A DNA stretch of 64,000 nucleotides from Acorus gramineus (taxonomy: Eukaryota; Streptophyta; Magnoliopsida; Acorales; Acoraceae), in the NCBI GenBank assembly GCA_030737835.1, contig CM060856.1, positions 16,037,116 to 16,101,115 on the forward strand. Direction: 5' to 3'. The notes under the pieces were generated by a model that was not told the origin of the DNA, did no database searches, and saw nothing but the letters and a program-made list of their open reading frames with translations. The position numbers and the translations under genes were made by a program. The first letter of the stretch is position 1; the number at the start of each line of letters is the position of its first letter. Positions 13,001-23,959 of the stretch are shown piece by piece.

Positions 13001-16000
13001 TATAAAAGCGAACAAAAATAAAATAGTAATGTAGGTTCACATGTACACCCACACAAACCTAATATGACCAATTATAAAATATGATCTTATACAAATAAAA
13101 TATATCACAAATAAGAGACAATTACAATATATACTTCTATAAGATTATTAGGTTTCTAAACGCTAATAATAAAAAGTTTATCTATGTCGTGCAATACATG
13201 ATAGTCAGTGGTCAAACATCAAAACCTAACAAGGATCTACGTTTGGTTTTAGCTAAGTTTTTGAACAAACTTAGTAGTCCTACAGAGATCTATAGCTGAT
13301 GCATTGGATCCTGATAAAGTCAAATTTTTATTGTTGAGAGAGACACCAAACTACATAAGTCCAGTTCATCAATCTTTCTCAACTCCCCTTTGTTTAAGAA
13401 TAAGAGGTTGGACAAGAAAAGAGTAGCCTTAAATTCTATTTACTATGGATAAAATGTAATAATACGCCTTGATAACTATACATGTGGAGACATATATGAT
13501 TTATTTATACTTATCCATTTATGGTAGTGAGTTTGAAAAATAAATTTGACATTAAATCAGCATTTGATAATAACTTTTTAAGAAACACACTTTTGTAAGA
13601 GTCCTCAAATGTTTTTCTTTTTCACTTTAGAAAAAATTCAAAATATGTGTAAATACATTTCTAAGTGCTGACTATATTCTAATAAGACAAGCAAAAAACA
13701 CAAATTTTAATATAAAAAAAAAAGAGAAAAGACTAACAGCTGAACAACAAAATTTTCTAATTATCATATATCATAGCCTGTATAATTGTTTTATGTCACG
13801 ATAAGCTATTCGCTAATTAAACGCATGGGGGGATAAGTATATTCTCGACCCTCCAAGATTTCAAGTGGATCAAATGATCTCAGTTTTGTCAAGCTAAATT
13901 ATAATGACAAAGTTCGTGTATAAAAAATATTTTATAAGGAGTTCGTTTAGTATGGTAAGTGTACTTTTCATAAATTTTACGAGATTTGTAAGATATATTC
14001 TAATCATATGTACAAGAAATACATGTAAACCTTTTTAAGTTGGTCTAAAGACTGCAACACCAATTAGAACTAAATTTTAAAATAAACAAAAGTTTATTCC
14101 ACTGACAGGTACTGGAGATAATCCAATTGCCAAACTTTTGAGTACTTTATGACTATTGATTTCTGCATGTTCAAGGCATTGCCGACAGAAGCCTCCTTGC
14201 ATGGCTCCTCACTTAGTTGAGCAGTCTCACTTTCTTTCTATTCAAAAAACCAATCACACCTTAGATTTAGTCATCACCAAACCAGATTGAAATCACATCC
14301 CCCCTACACAAGCACTCATTATCAACTGATCAAGAAAAAATGGCTAATTTATGCTTCAAAAAGGCGCTAATTCGACCATTTTGGTTGATGTCTAGAAGAA
14401 ACAGAAAGAATGAAAGATAGAAAAAGCAATGATTTGTTCCCCTCAACAACTAGCTCTTTTAATAAGTCATACAATTAACATTAGAAAGTGAAAATGCATC
14501 AAAATGGGACCCCATCTCTCATTCTGCAACTACCTGATACATTGTGCAAATCCACTTGGTTGAAAAGGTTTATATTATATAAATTATATTAATGCAGAGG
14601 TCTCACTATCTTGGGTGCCTAATAAGTCAATTCTTATCACAACAACCATACTGTTCACTGATGCTTCAAGATATATTCCAACCTCCAATTGAATAAAGTT
14701 TACTATTAGATGATGCATGAGCTTTGCTTCAAGTTCACTGCCACATAATAAAGAGACTACTTGATGGAGAAAAGCTCAACTGCTTCATGGGTGACATTTC
14801 CCCAAAATGTCTCTTGTGGATACATTTGATAGATGACAATCTCCAAAAAAATAGTATCTTTACTTCATCACATACTCTCTTGCACTTGTTGAACTATCAA
14901 GGATGTCAAGTATTAATGATGTCAATTAATGGGAACCAAGACTCATGCAACATGCATGTCAAGTGAAAGCTCTTTCTTTTCTTTTTTTAATATAAAATAG
15001 ATAATGCACACGATATCCGAATCTGAATCCAAATATTTCACGGATATTTTCTTCAAAAGAATACTCTAATCTTTGAATCTATATCAGAACTAACTTAGAT
15101 GTATAACATATTAAATCTGAATTTTCAATATCTGATATGGTTCAGATGTGGATTCTTTTGTATATTTAATAAGCTATGTTTAATTTATATTAAATCTTGC
15201 TTAATTTGTGAATGTAACATTAAATGGATGTTCAAATTCACCAAGTTGGATGATCTAGTTTATCTAATTCCTATTAAGGATGACATGACTGTCATTTATA
15301 AAAAATTTAATTTTTTATGAAGTTATAACTAAATAGGAAATGATCTAATAACTAAAATCTTGATCAATTTGGAGATCACATGATAGCACTCTTTTTTTCT
15401 TTTCTTTTTTTTGCTTGGAAATAGCACTCATATTAAAAACAGATAGAAAGACAATGTCACTCAGAATGATCTAAGGGTTGCAATAATTCACATAACATCA
15501 AAAATTAAAATAAATATGAATTATTATTATTATTAAAATAAACATCATCATTAGTACTGCTGGTATTGAATAAAAAAATTGCAAGTTTAATGAAGGGATA
15601 ATATATCTGCCCTTCACAGACTGATTGTCCTCTGGTGGGCTTTTTAGCACCACCATCTCGACCTCTTCTCGGCCTGTATCAACAGATCTCATCTTTTTTC
15701 TTTTTTTTTGTCATTTCTCAACCTAAAATCATACACCATTGTGTAGGAGATGAATGATAGGAAAATGATATGCCCAGTCATGTTTGCAACCTCGTTGGCA
15801 GTTTGCATTAGCTAGTGAAATACTTCATTTTATAAAATATGAAATATATACTTATATGCATAGAATTTTATATTTTTTAAATATAGCATATACTAAGATA
15901 AGATATACTATATTAGGTGATTTCATACACTATATTAGTGACGTGACAACTACATATGAAATATTATAAAATAGACTGAGTATATAAACGCTGTAACGTG

Positions 16001-16119
16001 AGAAATAGGGTTAAACTATGGGCTTGTTAGAATTTCCTATTGAGTTTAGTTAGGACACAACCAATTCTAAAACACTATTGAGTTTAGTTCGGACACAACC
16101 AATTCTAAAACAGAAAAGG
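10049..16119. other. Gene-empty AT-rich intergenic DNA
   Basis: About 6 kb with no ORF of recognisable family, no RNA gene and no clear intact element. AT-rich segments around 11640-11900 and 15780-16000 resemble each other and the 16.1-16.7 kb repeat (ATGAAATATATACT-type motifs), which suggests decayed copies of one dispersed repeat. A G-box CACGTG lies at about 12194 but no gene is adjacent. Confidence 0.5.
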
Positions 16120-16720
16120 AAAATGATACTTTCAGGCCCTATTGTAGCCCTAATTATAGTTCACACTGATTTTTTTATTTAAAAAAATCATATACTTTCC
16201 AAGTGAAGTGCATGCTATTATATGAAATGAAATACATACTAAGATACATTAATGTATTTTTTTTCAAGTTAAAAAAATGATAAAAAAAAATTACACCATA
16301 TTCTATGATAGAACCTCTTGCACAACACAATATATACCAAGTTATCATATGAGGCTGTAAAACAGGCTGTAAAACGGATTGAACGTATAAGTGCTCCACA
16401 GAAAAACGGAAAAAGATACACGTAGCCCCATTGTATCCCCAATTGCAGTCCATCCCGTTTTTCTTTTTTTATAAAATTATACACTCACCATTTGAAGTGT
16501 ATGCTATTATATGAAATGAAGTATATACTGAGATACATTAGTGTATATTTTTTCATGGTGAAAAAAAAAAAAAGACTGCAATATATATTATGATGTACAG
16601 TATACACTACGTTATCATAGCGTACGGGTTACAAAACAGGCTGTAAAAATGGACTGCATGTACCTAAATTTCACCGGGGATCTTGAAACGGTCGAAGTTC
16701 CCAGGCCCATATTGTATATA
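16020..16720. repeat. Degenerate direct repeats (about 290-bp period and a short 50-bp pair)
   Basis: TTGAGTTTAGTTNGGACACAACC is present twice at about 16040 and 16077. Two copies of a longer unit follow, with a shift near 290 bp: GCTATTATATGAAATGAA recurs at about 16214 and 16503, GGCTGTAAAA precedes both ends, and TAGCCCNATTGTANCCC begins both. Copies are diverged (many substitutions and A-run length changes). No coding. Confidence 0.65.
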
Positions 16721-17627
16721 CCCATAATGTACATATCGTCCACAATCACAAGTGCATGTTTCTTTTTTTTAGGAATCCACAACTGCATGTTTGGCGCAAA
16801 GAAAATTGAAAAATGTTACCCTCAATTCCTTGTACACTTCATAACATAGACCATACATATTTTTATTTTTCTTAAAAATCATATAAGTCATCTAATAAGT
16901 ATATACTTTTATAAAATATGCTTGCAATAAATTGAATGTTATTACTTATAAAAAATATATAAAAATTTCAATAAATTATATACATTGATACATAGAGTGA
17001 AAAAAAAATGAAATATATAGAATTGCATTTGAGACGGTAGAAATGAGTGAGTGTAACAAAACTCAAATTACCCAAAAGTTCTCTTAAATTATGAGGGGGG
17101 AATATAAAAGGTGTTTGATACTATATCCTTTAGTCAATTTTGTTATCCTGACATTTTACTAAATGACATAGAAAAATATTGGAGGGTGGAGGAGGCGATG
17201 GAGGGGGTGGAGGGGGGATGAGCCAAATGACGTCAGAGATGAGACAAAAGAGAGAGAGCCGGAGAGGGTGGTGAGACGTGACTTTATTTCTCTCACGATC
17301 TCTCTCTCTTCCTCTTTTTACCCGTTTCTCTCTCACACCTGCCACCCACCTCTGTCTCACCATCCCCGCTCCCTGGCTATTTCTTTCTCCCACTGTCTCT
17401 TCCTTTTTCTCTCTTTCTCTCTCCCCCATGCCCACCTCCTCCACCCTGTTGCCTCGTCCCCCGTCGCCCTCCTCCACCACCCTATTTCTCTCTCCATCTC
17501 TCCCTTTCTATCTCTTCCTCTATCACTTCCCCTCCCATCTCCCAAGTTCTCAACCCCATCAACCAAAAAAAAGAAAAAAGTTGATGGGATTGGGTATTTT
17601 TTGTTGGGGGTAATAATTGCTTCTTTA
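16721..17627. other. AT-rich spacer followed by a strand-biased purine/pyrimidine block
   Basis: Positions 17177-17275 are G/A-rich and 17290-17560 are strongly C/T-rich, with many CTCTCT runs. Long open frames here come from this low complexity. It may be an old promoter or 5'UTR-type sequence, but no gene follows directly. Confidence 0.5.
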
Positions 17628-18022
17628 GAGCATCTCCAATAAATATATTAACTAACATGTTAGTGTCATGTTGTTATATAATATGTAAAAATATTGTTCT
17701 AATTGAGATGTTAAAATGAAGCTAAATGTGGGCATCGCGTGTCAATATTATCTTTCAAACTAAATATGGCTAGGTTTTAACTAATCAAATGTGAGCCCCA
17801 CATGATAGTTCTCCTTAAAGAATTAAAAAAAATACAATCGAGAGGTTGAGTGGGTGGAAAGCTGAGCACACTATTATTTTGGCTAGTTTATTTAACTAGT
17901 CCATTGAAGCAAACAACAACCAACTAAATTAGGATGGAGTAAATAAGTGTATAGTTAAAATATAAAGCACTGACATGACACTTTAACATCTTGTTTAACT
18001 AACATATCCAATGAAGATGCTC
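17628..18022. mobile_element. TIR MITE with GAGCATCTCCAA-type ends, 395 bp
   Basis: The left end GAGCATCTCCAATAAATATA and the reverse complement of the right end GAGCATCTTCATTGGATATG form an imperfect terminal inverted repeat of about 40 bp, continuing into TTAGTT and GTGTCATG motifs on both sides. No long ORF. Superfamily uncertain, because the short flanking T-rich duplication is ambiguous. Confidence 0.65.
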
Positions 18023-18084
18023 TTTTCAAAATCTAAAGCAGTTACAAAATGAGAACATGATCCTAAAAAAATCGCAGCTGCTAA

Positions 18085-18200
18085 TCACAGCCGTCGGATC
18101 AAAACCCTACCTCGACCCTTCTATCTCCTCCGCCGAACCTATAAAATCCCAAATGAAGAAGAAGTGGAAACAAAAACCCTAAAAAAGAGAGGTGTCCCTT
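18085..18200 (+). promoter_or_regulatory. Telo-box/TATA promoter of a non-coding snoRNA locus
   Basis: AAACCCTA (telo box) at about 18102-18109 is followed by TATAAAA at 18140 and a second AAACCCTAA at about 18174. In plants, telo boxes with TATA boxes are typical of genes for ribosome components, including snoRNA genes. No protein ORF follows, while a box C/D snoRNA does. Confidence 0.5.
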
Positions 18201-18323
18201 CCCCCAAATTTTCTTTTACCATCTCCGATCATCATCATCATTTCATCATCGTATGATTCAATACCCTCTCTCTCTCTCTCCATTAAACATCAGTAATATA
18301 TTTGTTAGTCTAGTTGTCTGAGA

Positions 18324-18426
18324 AGGCGAAGATGATGAACTTCTCTATCAAGGCGAACACAACCGAATATAATCATGGTTGTGTCGTGATGTTTGATGAA
18401 TAGGAAGAGCTGATTCATTGCCTCTT
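18324..18426 (+). ncRNA. Candidate box C/D snoRNA (upstream member)
   Basis: A C box ATGATGA at 18332-18338 and a D box CTGA at 18410-18413 are flanked by a short AGGC/GCCT stem. Inside is an 8-bp hairpin (ACACAACC with GGTTGTGT) followed by a C'-like TGATGTT. No rRNA target was recognised, and the outer stem is weak. It is supported mainly by position, between a telo-box promoter and a stronger snoRNA. Confidence 0.4.
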
Positions 18427-18537
18427 ATCTTTCATTCATTCAATTTTTTTTTTTTCAAAATTAGTTTTTTATGATCTGCTTTTTTTAAAAGAACAATTTC
18501 AAAGGCTTGTAGTGTTGGAATTCATTAATTTATTAAT

Positions 18538-18628
18538 CATTGTGGATGATGAGAGCATGAAATTGAAACAGTTATCCCTGTCTGATCAATCTTTTGGGTG
18601 TTGAAAATTTTCATGAACTGACACAATG
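18538..18628 (+). ncRNA. Box C/D snoRNA, predicted 25S rRNA methylation guide
   Basis: A perfect 7-bp terminal stem (CATTGTG at 18538-18544 with CACAATG at 18622-18628) encloses a C box ATGATGA (18546-18552) and a D box CTGA (18618-18621). An internal D' box CTGA (18582-18585) is preceded directly by CAGTTATCCCTGT. That 13-mer is complementary to ACAGGGAUAACUG, a highly conserved stretch of 25S/28S rRNA domain V at the peptidyl-transferase centre. By the D+5 rule it would direct 2'-O-methylation of the middle G of GGG. A C'-like TGTTGAA follows. Size (91 nt) and box spacing fit the family. No target was recognised for the D-box guide. Confidence 0.8.
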
Positions 18629-18990
18629 CTCTTTGATCTCTGTATATATCAATGCCATAATCTCTCGTTTTTCTTAGATCCAAGTTTGAATAGATCTTGC
18701 ATTTAATAAGTTCAAAAATTTCAAACCGAAGATCTAAACACATTTTATAGGCTAAAAATCTTGCATTTAAAATCTAATAAAAATATTTTTAAAAAAATTA
18801 AGTTTAAAATACAAGATTTTAATAATTTTAACTTATCAACTCTACATTCATAAGTTGATTTTGGCACGGCTAAGAAGTTTGACCTCTATTATTTGGGCTT
18901 TGATATACCCAACTCGGGTTATATATATATAAGTTTATTAAGACATTATATGCACGGTGAATATTTAAATATTATATACATTTAAAAAAA
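18629..18990. other. AT-rich spacer
   Basis: Nothing recognisable lies between the snoRNA and the 9-bp target duplication of the MULE. Confidence 0.5.
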
Positions 18991-20003
18991 TAATAATGAT
19001 TTTTTTGTTTTAAACCTTATTTTAAGCCTCATGAGCCGACAATTTTGAATTATTCATATTACCTCTCAACTAATCTCACCGATTTTTTTATAACTGGTCT
19101 AATAAATGTTGAGGCAGTTTCGATTTGGGGTGATTATTTCACTTTTTCAAGATCCTAATTTAATTGCACGATCAAAAAATAAAAAATCACGACTTTTTTT
19201 ATACACATTGATACGTTGTAACGAAAACAAACATCAATTTCAATTTCTCATTCAAATTTGATCGGCGGAGAAGAGAAGATTTCAATGTTTTTTATTTGTG
19301 TGATTTTATTTTGGTGCAATTTCCAGGTTAAACTTTTTTGGACTCCAACAAAATCCCGATTTACAATTTTTAGATCCAGATTGAAAAATGGAAACGAAAA
19401 CAAATATCGAAATCTTTTTTTTTTTTAGTTTGATCAGTGGAGAATATAAGAATTACATGATTTGTTGTTTGCGACCTGATCATGGTGTAAACAATGGAGA
19501 TTCATTCAGGTTAGGCCTTTTTCTATCTGAATAATTCATGTTGATTTGATTTTTTTTATTATTCCTTTAAATCATCATATACTTTTTTTATATCGAGTTT
19601 AAATTAAATTCAGATACATGATGTGTAACTAGATTTAGATGCATTTTTGTGTTTTTACGTGTGATCTGTATAGTCGATTTTTACTGGTGTGTATGTGTAT
19701 ATTTATACATATTGAGTCATTCAGCATATTTTTTAGCTTTGAATGATCATTATTCAATTCATTAGATTCAATATTCAGCAATATCGAATATGTAGTTAAT
19801 TAAAATTTCAAATACACGTGTATCTTAAATTTGTTTTCCTGTCCAATTTGAAGTTTAATATTTTATTTCTATGGATTTGATTTATATGTATCCGATAAAT
19901 ATTTAATTGTTTATTGTCGTATATATATAAAGACTTGGAAGACTTTTATTGAAAATCTATGCACTGCTCATTAGTATGTAGACCATAAATTGTTTGTTTG
20001 GAT

Positions 20004-20027
20004 TTAAGATACAGTACTGTATCTTAA
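20004..20027. repeat. Perfect 24-bp palindrome in MULE 1
   Basis: TTAAGATACAGT is followed by its exact reverse complement ACTGTATCTTAA. A one-base variant of the same palindrome occurs seven times in the related element at 44.2-47.7 kb. Confidence 0.95.
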
Positions 20028-20059
20028 TTATATAACATGTTGCAACTTTTTTTTTTTAG

Positions 20060-20352
20060 CAGGCAGTGATGACGATTTTATGGATGAACCATGTGAAGAC
20101 GCAATCCATTTGGAAAACATTAAATATTTGAGTTGTGTAAAAAGCATCTTCATGCTTTGTATGATGACTTGACGAAACAAGTCCCCTGATTACAATGACT
20201 GTAGTGTTGGTGATGAGCAAATGCCAGATTCAATTGTCTACTCGCCTTTCAAGGTTCAAAGTAAAGGACGATCACTATGAAGAAGGAAAGCACCTAAGGT
20301 CTACAAGCCAAAAAATAAGAAAGCAAAAATACCTCAAGGATCTAATATTTAG
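20060..20352 (+). pseudogene. MULE/FAR1-type transposase C-terminal fragment
   Basis: An acceptor-like TTTTTTAGCAG at 20050-20063 is followed by a segment encoding GSDDDFMDEPCEDAIHLENI, homologous to the repeated segment of the second MULE (GSEEDYMDDTFEE). Further on, a translated tail contains DSIVYSPFKVQSKGR and a lysine-rich end, resembling the FAR1/MULE C-terminal tail (P-x-x-V-x-x-K-G-R). It is interrupted by stop codons. Family assignment rests on these short motifs. Confidence 0.45.
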
Positions 20353-20939
20353 AAGGTTGTAGAGGGATGTTTGAACAACACATTTGATGTTATAATGTGT
20401 TTGTCATTGTGTTTGTGAACTTCATTTTACATTGTCATAATGTTTGTTGTTATGAGATTTGCATTGTTCATTATATATATCAATTATAATGTCAAAACAC
20501 ATCACAATTTCAGATATGAATCACCTTTTGTTTTGCAAATTATACAAGTTTTCAGATACACATTTCAAATTCAGATACACTACAAATTTATTTTGTCAGA
20601 TTTTTAGGTAGTACCAATTATTCACTATATGACAGATATAGTCAATCTTATATGATATATTTAGAATTAAGATACACCTAATAAACACCTCACAATAACC
20701 AAATATGTTTCACATACAAATGACCTTATATTTGCTATTTATATTGATGTCTAATACAACTTTTCATATACACATGCAAATTCAAATACATCTGAACTGT
20801 ATCATATATGAAGTTAAACACATAACAAAAAATTAATCAGTTGTTAATCAAACAGCCACAATACATTGAATACAGAATTTAGTATCCAAACATCAACAAA
20901 AAGTTGTCATTTAATGTGACCCAAATTTTTTTCCCTAAA

Positions 20940-21330
20940 ACAAACTCCATTCCTTTGATGATCAAGGCCCCATATACATTTGTCTGACCATGTGATCTTC
21001 ATCCGTATATGTAAGATGCTTGTTATCTAGAAACTTATGCATAATGTATGCTCTCATTTGTCTACACTTCTTCTTATCCATTTTATGCGTGGTCACTTCC
21101 TCGTTGGCAGCATATTGTTTCATTATGTTTAGGATGACTGGGCCACAATCCATCCTGCAATAAACCAGTTTCTATTAAGATATAGATAATAAACTAAATG
21201 TTGAACTTTCATATTGAATTACACTTACGACATTCGATATTGCTGCGGTGCGTCTGCCATTGATACGATTTCGCCACCTTTGTTACCACTAAAGTGTTTT
21301 CCAACTCTTTCATCTGTTTTTAAATTATAG
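20940..21330 (-). pseudogene. Ulp1-like (C48) cysteine-protease exon fragments in MULE 1
   Basis: The downstream exon reads MDCGPVILNIMKQYAANE, matching the catalytic D-C-G motif and following helix of Ulp1/SENP proteases. It is preceded by an acceptor TTTATTGCAG. About 80 bp upstream another exon encodes IVSMADAPQQYRM, which corresponds to the segment just before the catalytic cysteine (PQQ). Ulp1 domains captured or carried by plant MULEs (Kaonashi-type elements) are known. The rest of the protease (catalytic His/Asp part) was not found intact. Confidence 0.6.
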
Positions 21331-22336
21331 ATACACAAGAAAAATCAATTCAGATACACTTTTCAAGATCTTACAATAGTTAACAGAAATAATTTTCAGA
21401 TATACAAAATTAACTATTCTAATAAACCTATGCACATTAATGATTTTCAGATATAAGTATCTGAAATTATATACTCGTTCTATGATTTTGACCTAGAAAA
21501 TAAACAATGTGCATAATATAACCTCAATCGATTGAACAATGTCAAATATTGATTTTTCTCAAATCTGGATACACCGGTAAATGAAGATAACACATCAGAC
21601 GCAATTTAGTCATTGATTTTGAGATTATGATTATATAATCTTTTACAAATCACTATGGATTTTCAGATACATGAATCTTAAACTCTCAAATTAACAATAT
21701 CCAATGTGTTCAACTATGTACACGTATCTGAAAAACTCAGATGAACATATTTATTAGATAATTTTTAGATACACATATTATTAACAGATGAAAAAGGTGT
21801 GGAAGGGAACTTCGAAGATTGAGACGCCTTCATATTTGTTTTCATCTTTTCAAGAAATGCAAAAATTCATAGAATGTTTATGCTTATGTCACAAAAAAAA
21901 AAGACGCGGTGAGGTTTTGATGATTGCAAGAGATCTAACCTTTTTTTTTTGCCATTGTCGACAATTTTTTTTGTAAAAGATGATCAAATGAACTTGTCAT
22001 CATCGTTTTTTTTTTTTTTTTTTTTCCGATTCGTCCCGTTCGAAAATCATATGTTCGCCCAAATTGGAAACCCTTGGTGGCTTAAACTTTTTTGAAAAAT
22101 TTCAATCGGGGAGGAAGGATTAATGACGTCGTGATTTTTGAGATTCCATATCGATAATTAATTGTAGAATGATTTACTTGGATCCAATTTTTAAATTTTT
22201 TATGAGGGTAGTTATGTCATTGGTTTTTTTACTGTGAAAAAAAATCAATCAAGGAACCAATGAGATTATACCACCTATTGGGGCTCACCAATTGAGCTTA
22301 ATTTCTAGGGCCCAGGTAGCAGCACTGTTAAAAAAA

Positions 22337-22971
22337 TGCAGTACAAAATTTCATTTAAAATATATATGATTTTAAAAAATAAAGAGTGAGAATTTTTTGA
22401 GTTTTGAGATGGGAATGTATCGGGAGATTTTAATTTATATAAATATTATCCATTGTTAAAAAGTTAATCCACTTTAAATCTATGTATATAGATTTGACTG
22501 GTATTTACTAAAGCAATATTAATGGCCAAAATTCATATCAAGGAGTTTGTATCTTCAAGTTTACATATTTTAGAACCTCTCACATGAATTGGATGTGGAA
22601 TGACAGTATTTTGATGCAACTTGTTGGTAATTATTTCTTCAAGCATTATGTCATTTAACTCAATATGAAATAATATATACACTACTGATGAATGCATTTA
22701 ATTAATTTAATATTCAATTCATTCATGTAATTCACACTTCACAGCATGTATTTCATTAGATATATTTTTCTAAAAAATTTAATAATGTTAGAAATTACAA
22801 AAAGCAACTACATGAATTAACTTATTTTTAACATTTTTCAAAAGCTCAAAAGTGATGGTGTACAACTTTCACATTTTTTTCTAACTTAATATATACTAAT
22901 TTATTGCAACGTATGTTTTCTTGATAGACATGTACATACTCAATTCGTTAAACATGTATTTTATTATTTAA
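22337..22971. other. AT-rich spacer
   Basis: No gene or defined element is seen between MULE 1 and the foldback element at 22972. Confidence 0.5.
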
Positions 22972-23501
22972 TAAAAAGGAAAATTTAAATAACCCACCAT
23001 AACGTGTAAATGGCTTAAAATCCATATAACTCCTAACTTTTTCAGAAGTCTATATAACCTTTGAAAACACCTGTATAAATTTAAAAAGCCCACTGAGTTA
23101 AACTTCTGTTGATAGATAAGAAATAATCTACTAATATTCTATTTGATTAACCTTGGTTAAAAATACGATATATCAAAAACACCCTACAATATGCTAAAAT
23201 TATAAAAAATACATATATAAATAATGATTATACACTGATAAACAAATTATAAAATCCTATTCAGAATGATAAAATCGTTACTTATATAAGATTTTCTGCA
23301 TTGTAAAGGATTTTTAATATACTGTGTTTTCATCCAAGGTTAACCAAATAAAATATTCCTTATCTGTTAAATAAAATTTAATTCAAGAGATTATTTAGAT
23401 TAACAAAGATGTTTTCAAGAGGTGATACGAAATTCAAGAAAAGTCAGGGGTTGAATGGATTTCAGACAGTTTCCAAGGGGTTATATGGATTTTTCTCCTT
23501 A
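22972..23501. mobile_element. Foldback MITE family A, copy 1 (about 530 bp)
   Basis: The left half (GGAAAATTTAAATAACCC, then ATCCATATAACTCC, AACCTTGGTTAA) is mirrored in the right half (TTAACCAAGGTT side, GGGGTTATATGGAT, TTTTTCTCCTTAT), so long terminal inverted repeats flank a short AT-rich core. A second copy lies at 42653-43160. No coding capacity. Confidence 0.7.
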
Positions 23502-23959
23502 TAAAAACACGTTTAATTAGACGAAATACAAATCTTCAGAAGAAAAAAAAAAAGCAAAGAAAGAACATCTTATGACTGGATCACAAATGAGCCTCCAAAG
23601 TCCAAACGTATACTCTCCCCTAACGTTCCCCAGTTAATAAACAACCAAACCTGATTCGAAGTGCATCACAATCCATTTGCAGCCTCCAGTGGACAGTCAC
23701 AGATAACCCAATATTTCATCTTAATAATAATCACATAAATATATACAGATAAATATACAGACTCAAAAACCCAGTTCACCCTTCTAGAGCTTGTTGTTCC
23801 AATATGTCATCTTCAAATTTCTTCTTCTGTTTCTCAAGACAGTGAACTCCACAGCTGCAAAAATAAAAACTGAACCACACCTTGAACCACCAAGTCTGCC
23901 AATCTTCAGAACAACAAAAACACTGCCATGCAAAACTACGAAAACCCTCCTCCCCACCA

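Larger units (their letters stand above)
18991..22327. mobile_element. Decayed Mutator-like element (MULE 1), 3.3 kb, Ulp1-bearing type
   Basis: Flanked by a 9-bp direct repeat TTAAAAAAA at 18982-18990 and 22328-22336, the MULE target-duplication length. The right end (GGGCCCAGGTAGCAGCACTG, with CACCTATTGGGGCTC inside) is the reverse complement of the left end of the second MULE at 44224. The left end shares an AAGCC-CATGAG block with that element's right end. Contents are a transposase-type exon fragment (20060-20350, +), a Ulp1-like exon pair (-), a 24-bp palindrome at 20004 and many CAGATACAC motifs. Introns and coding parts are broken by stops, so the copy looks non-autonomous. The simple-sequence TSD lowers certainty on exact ends. 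Confidence 0.7.

Noticed and set aside
17130-17642. Several open frames of 69-124 aa
   Set aside because: They come from purine/pyrimidine low-complexity sequence and show no family signature.
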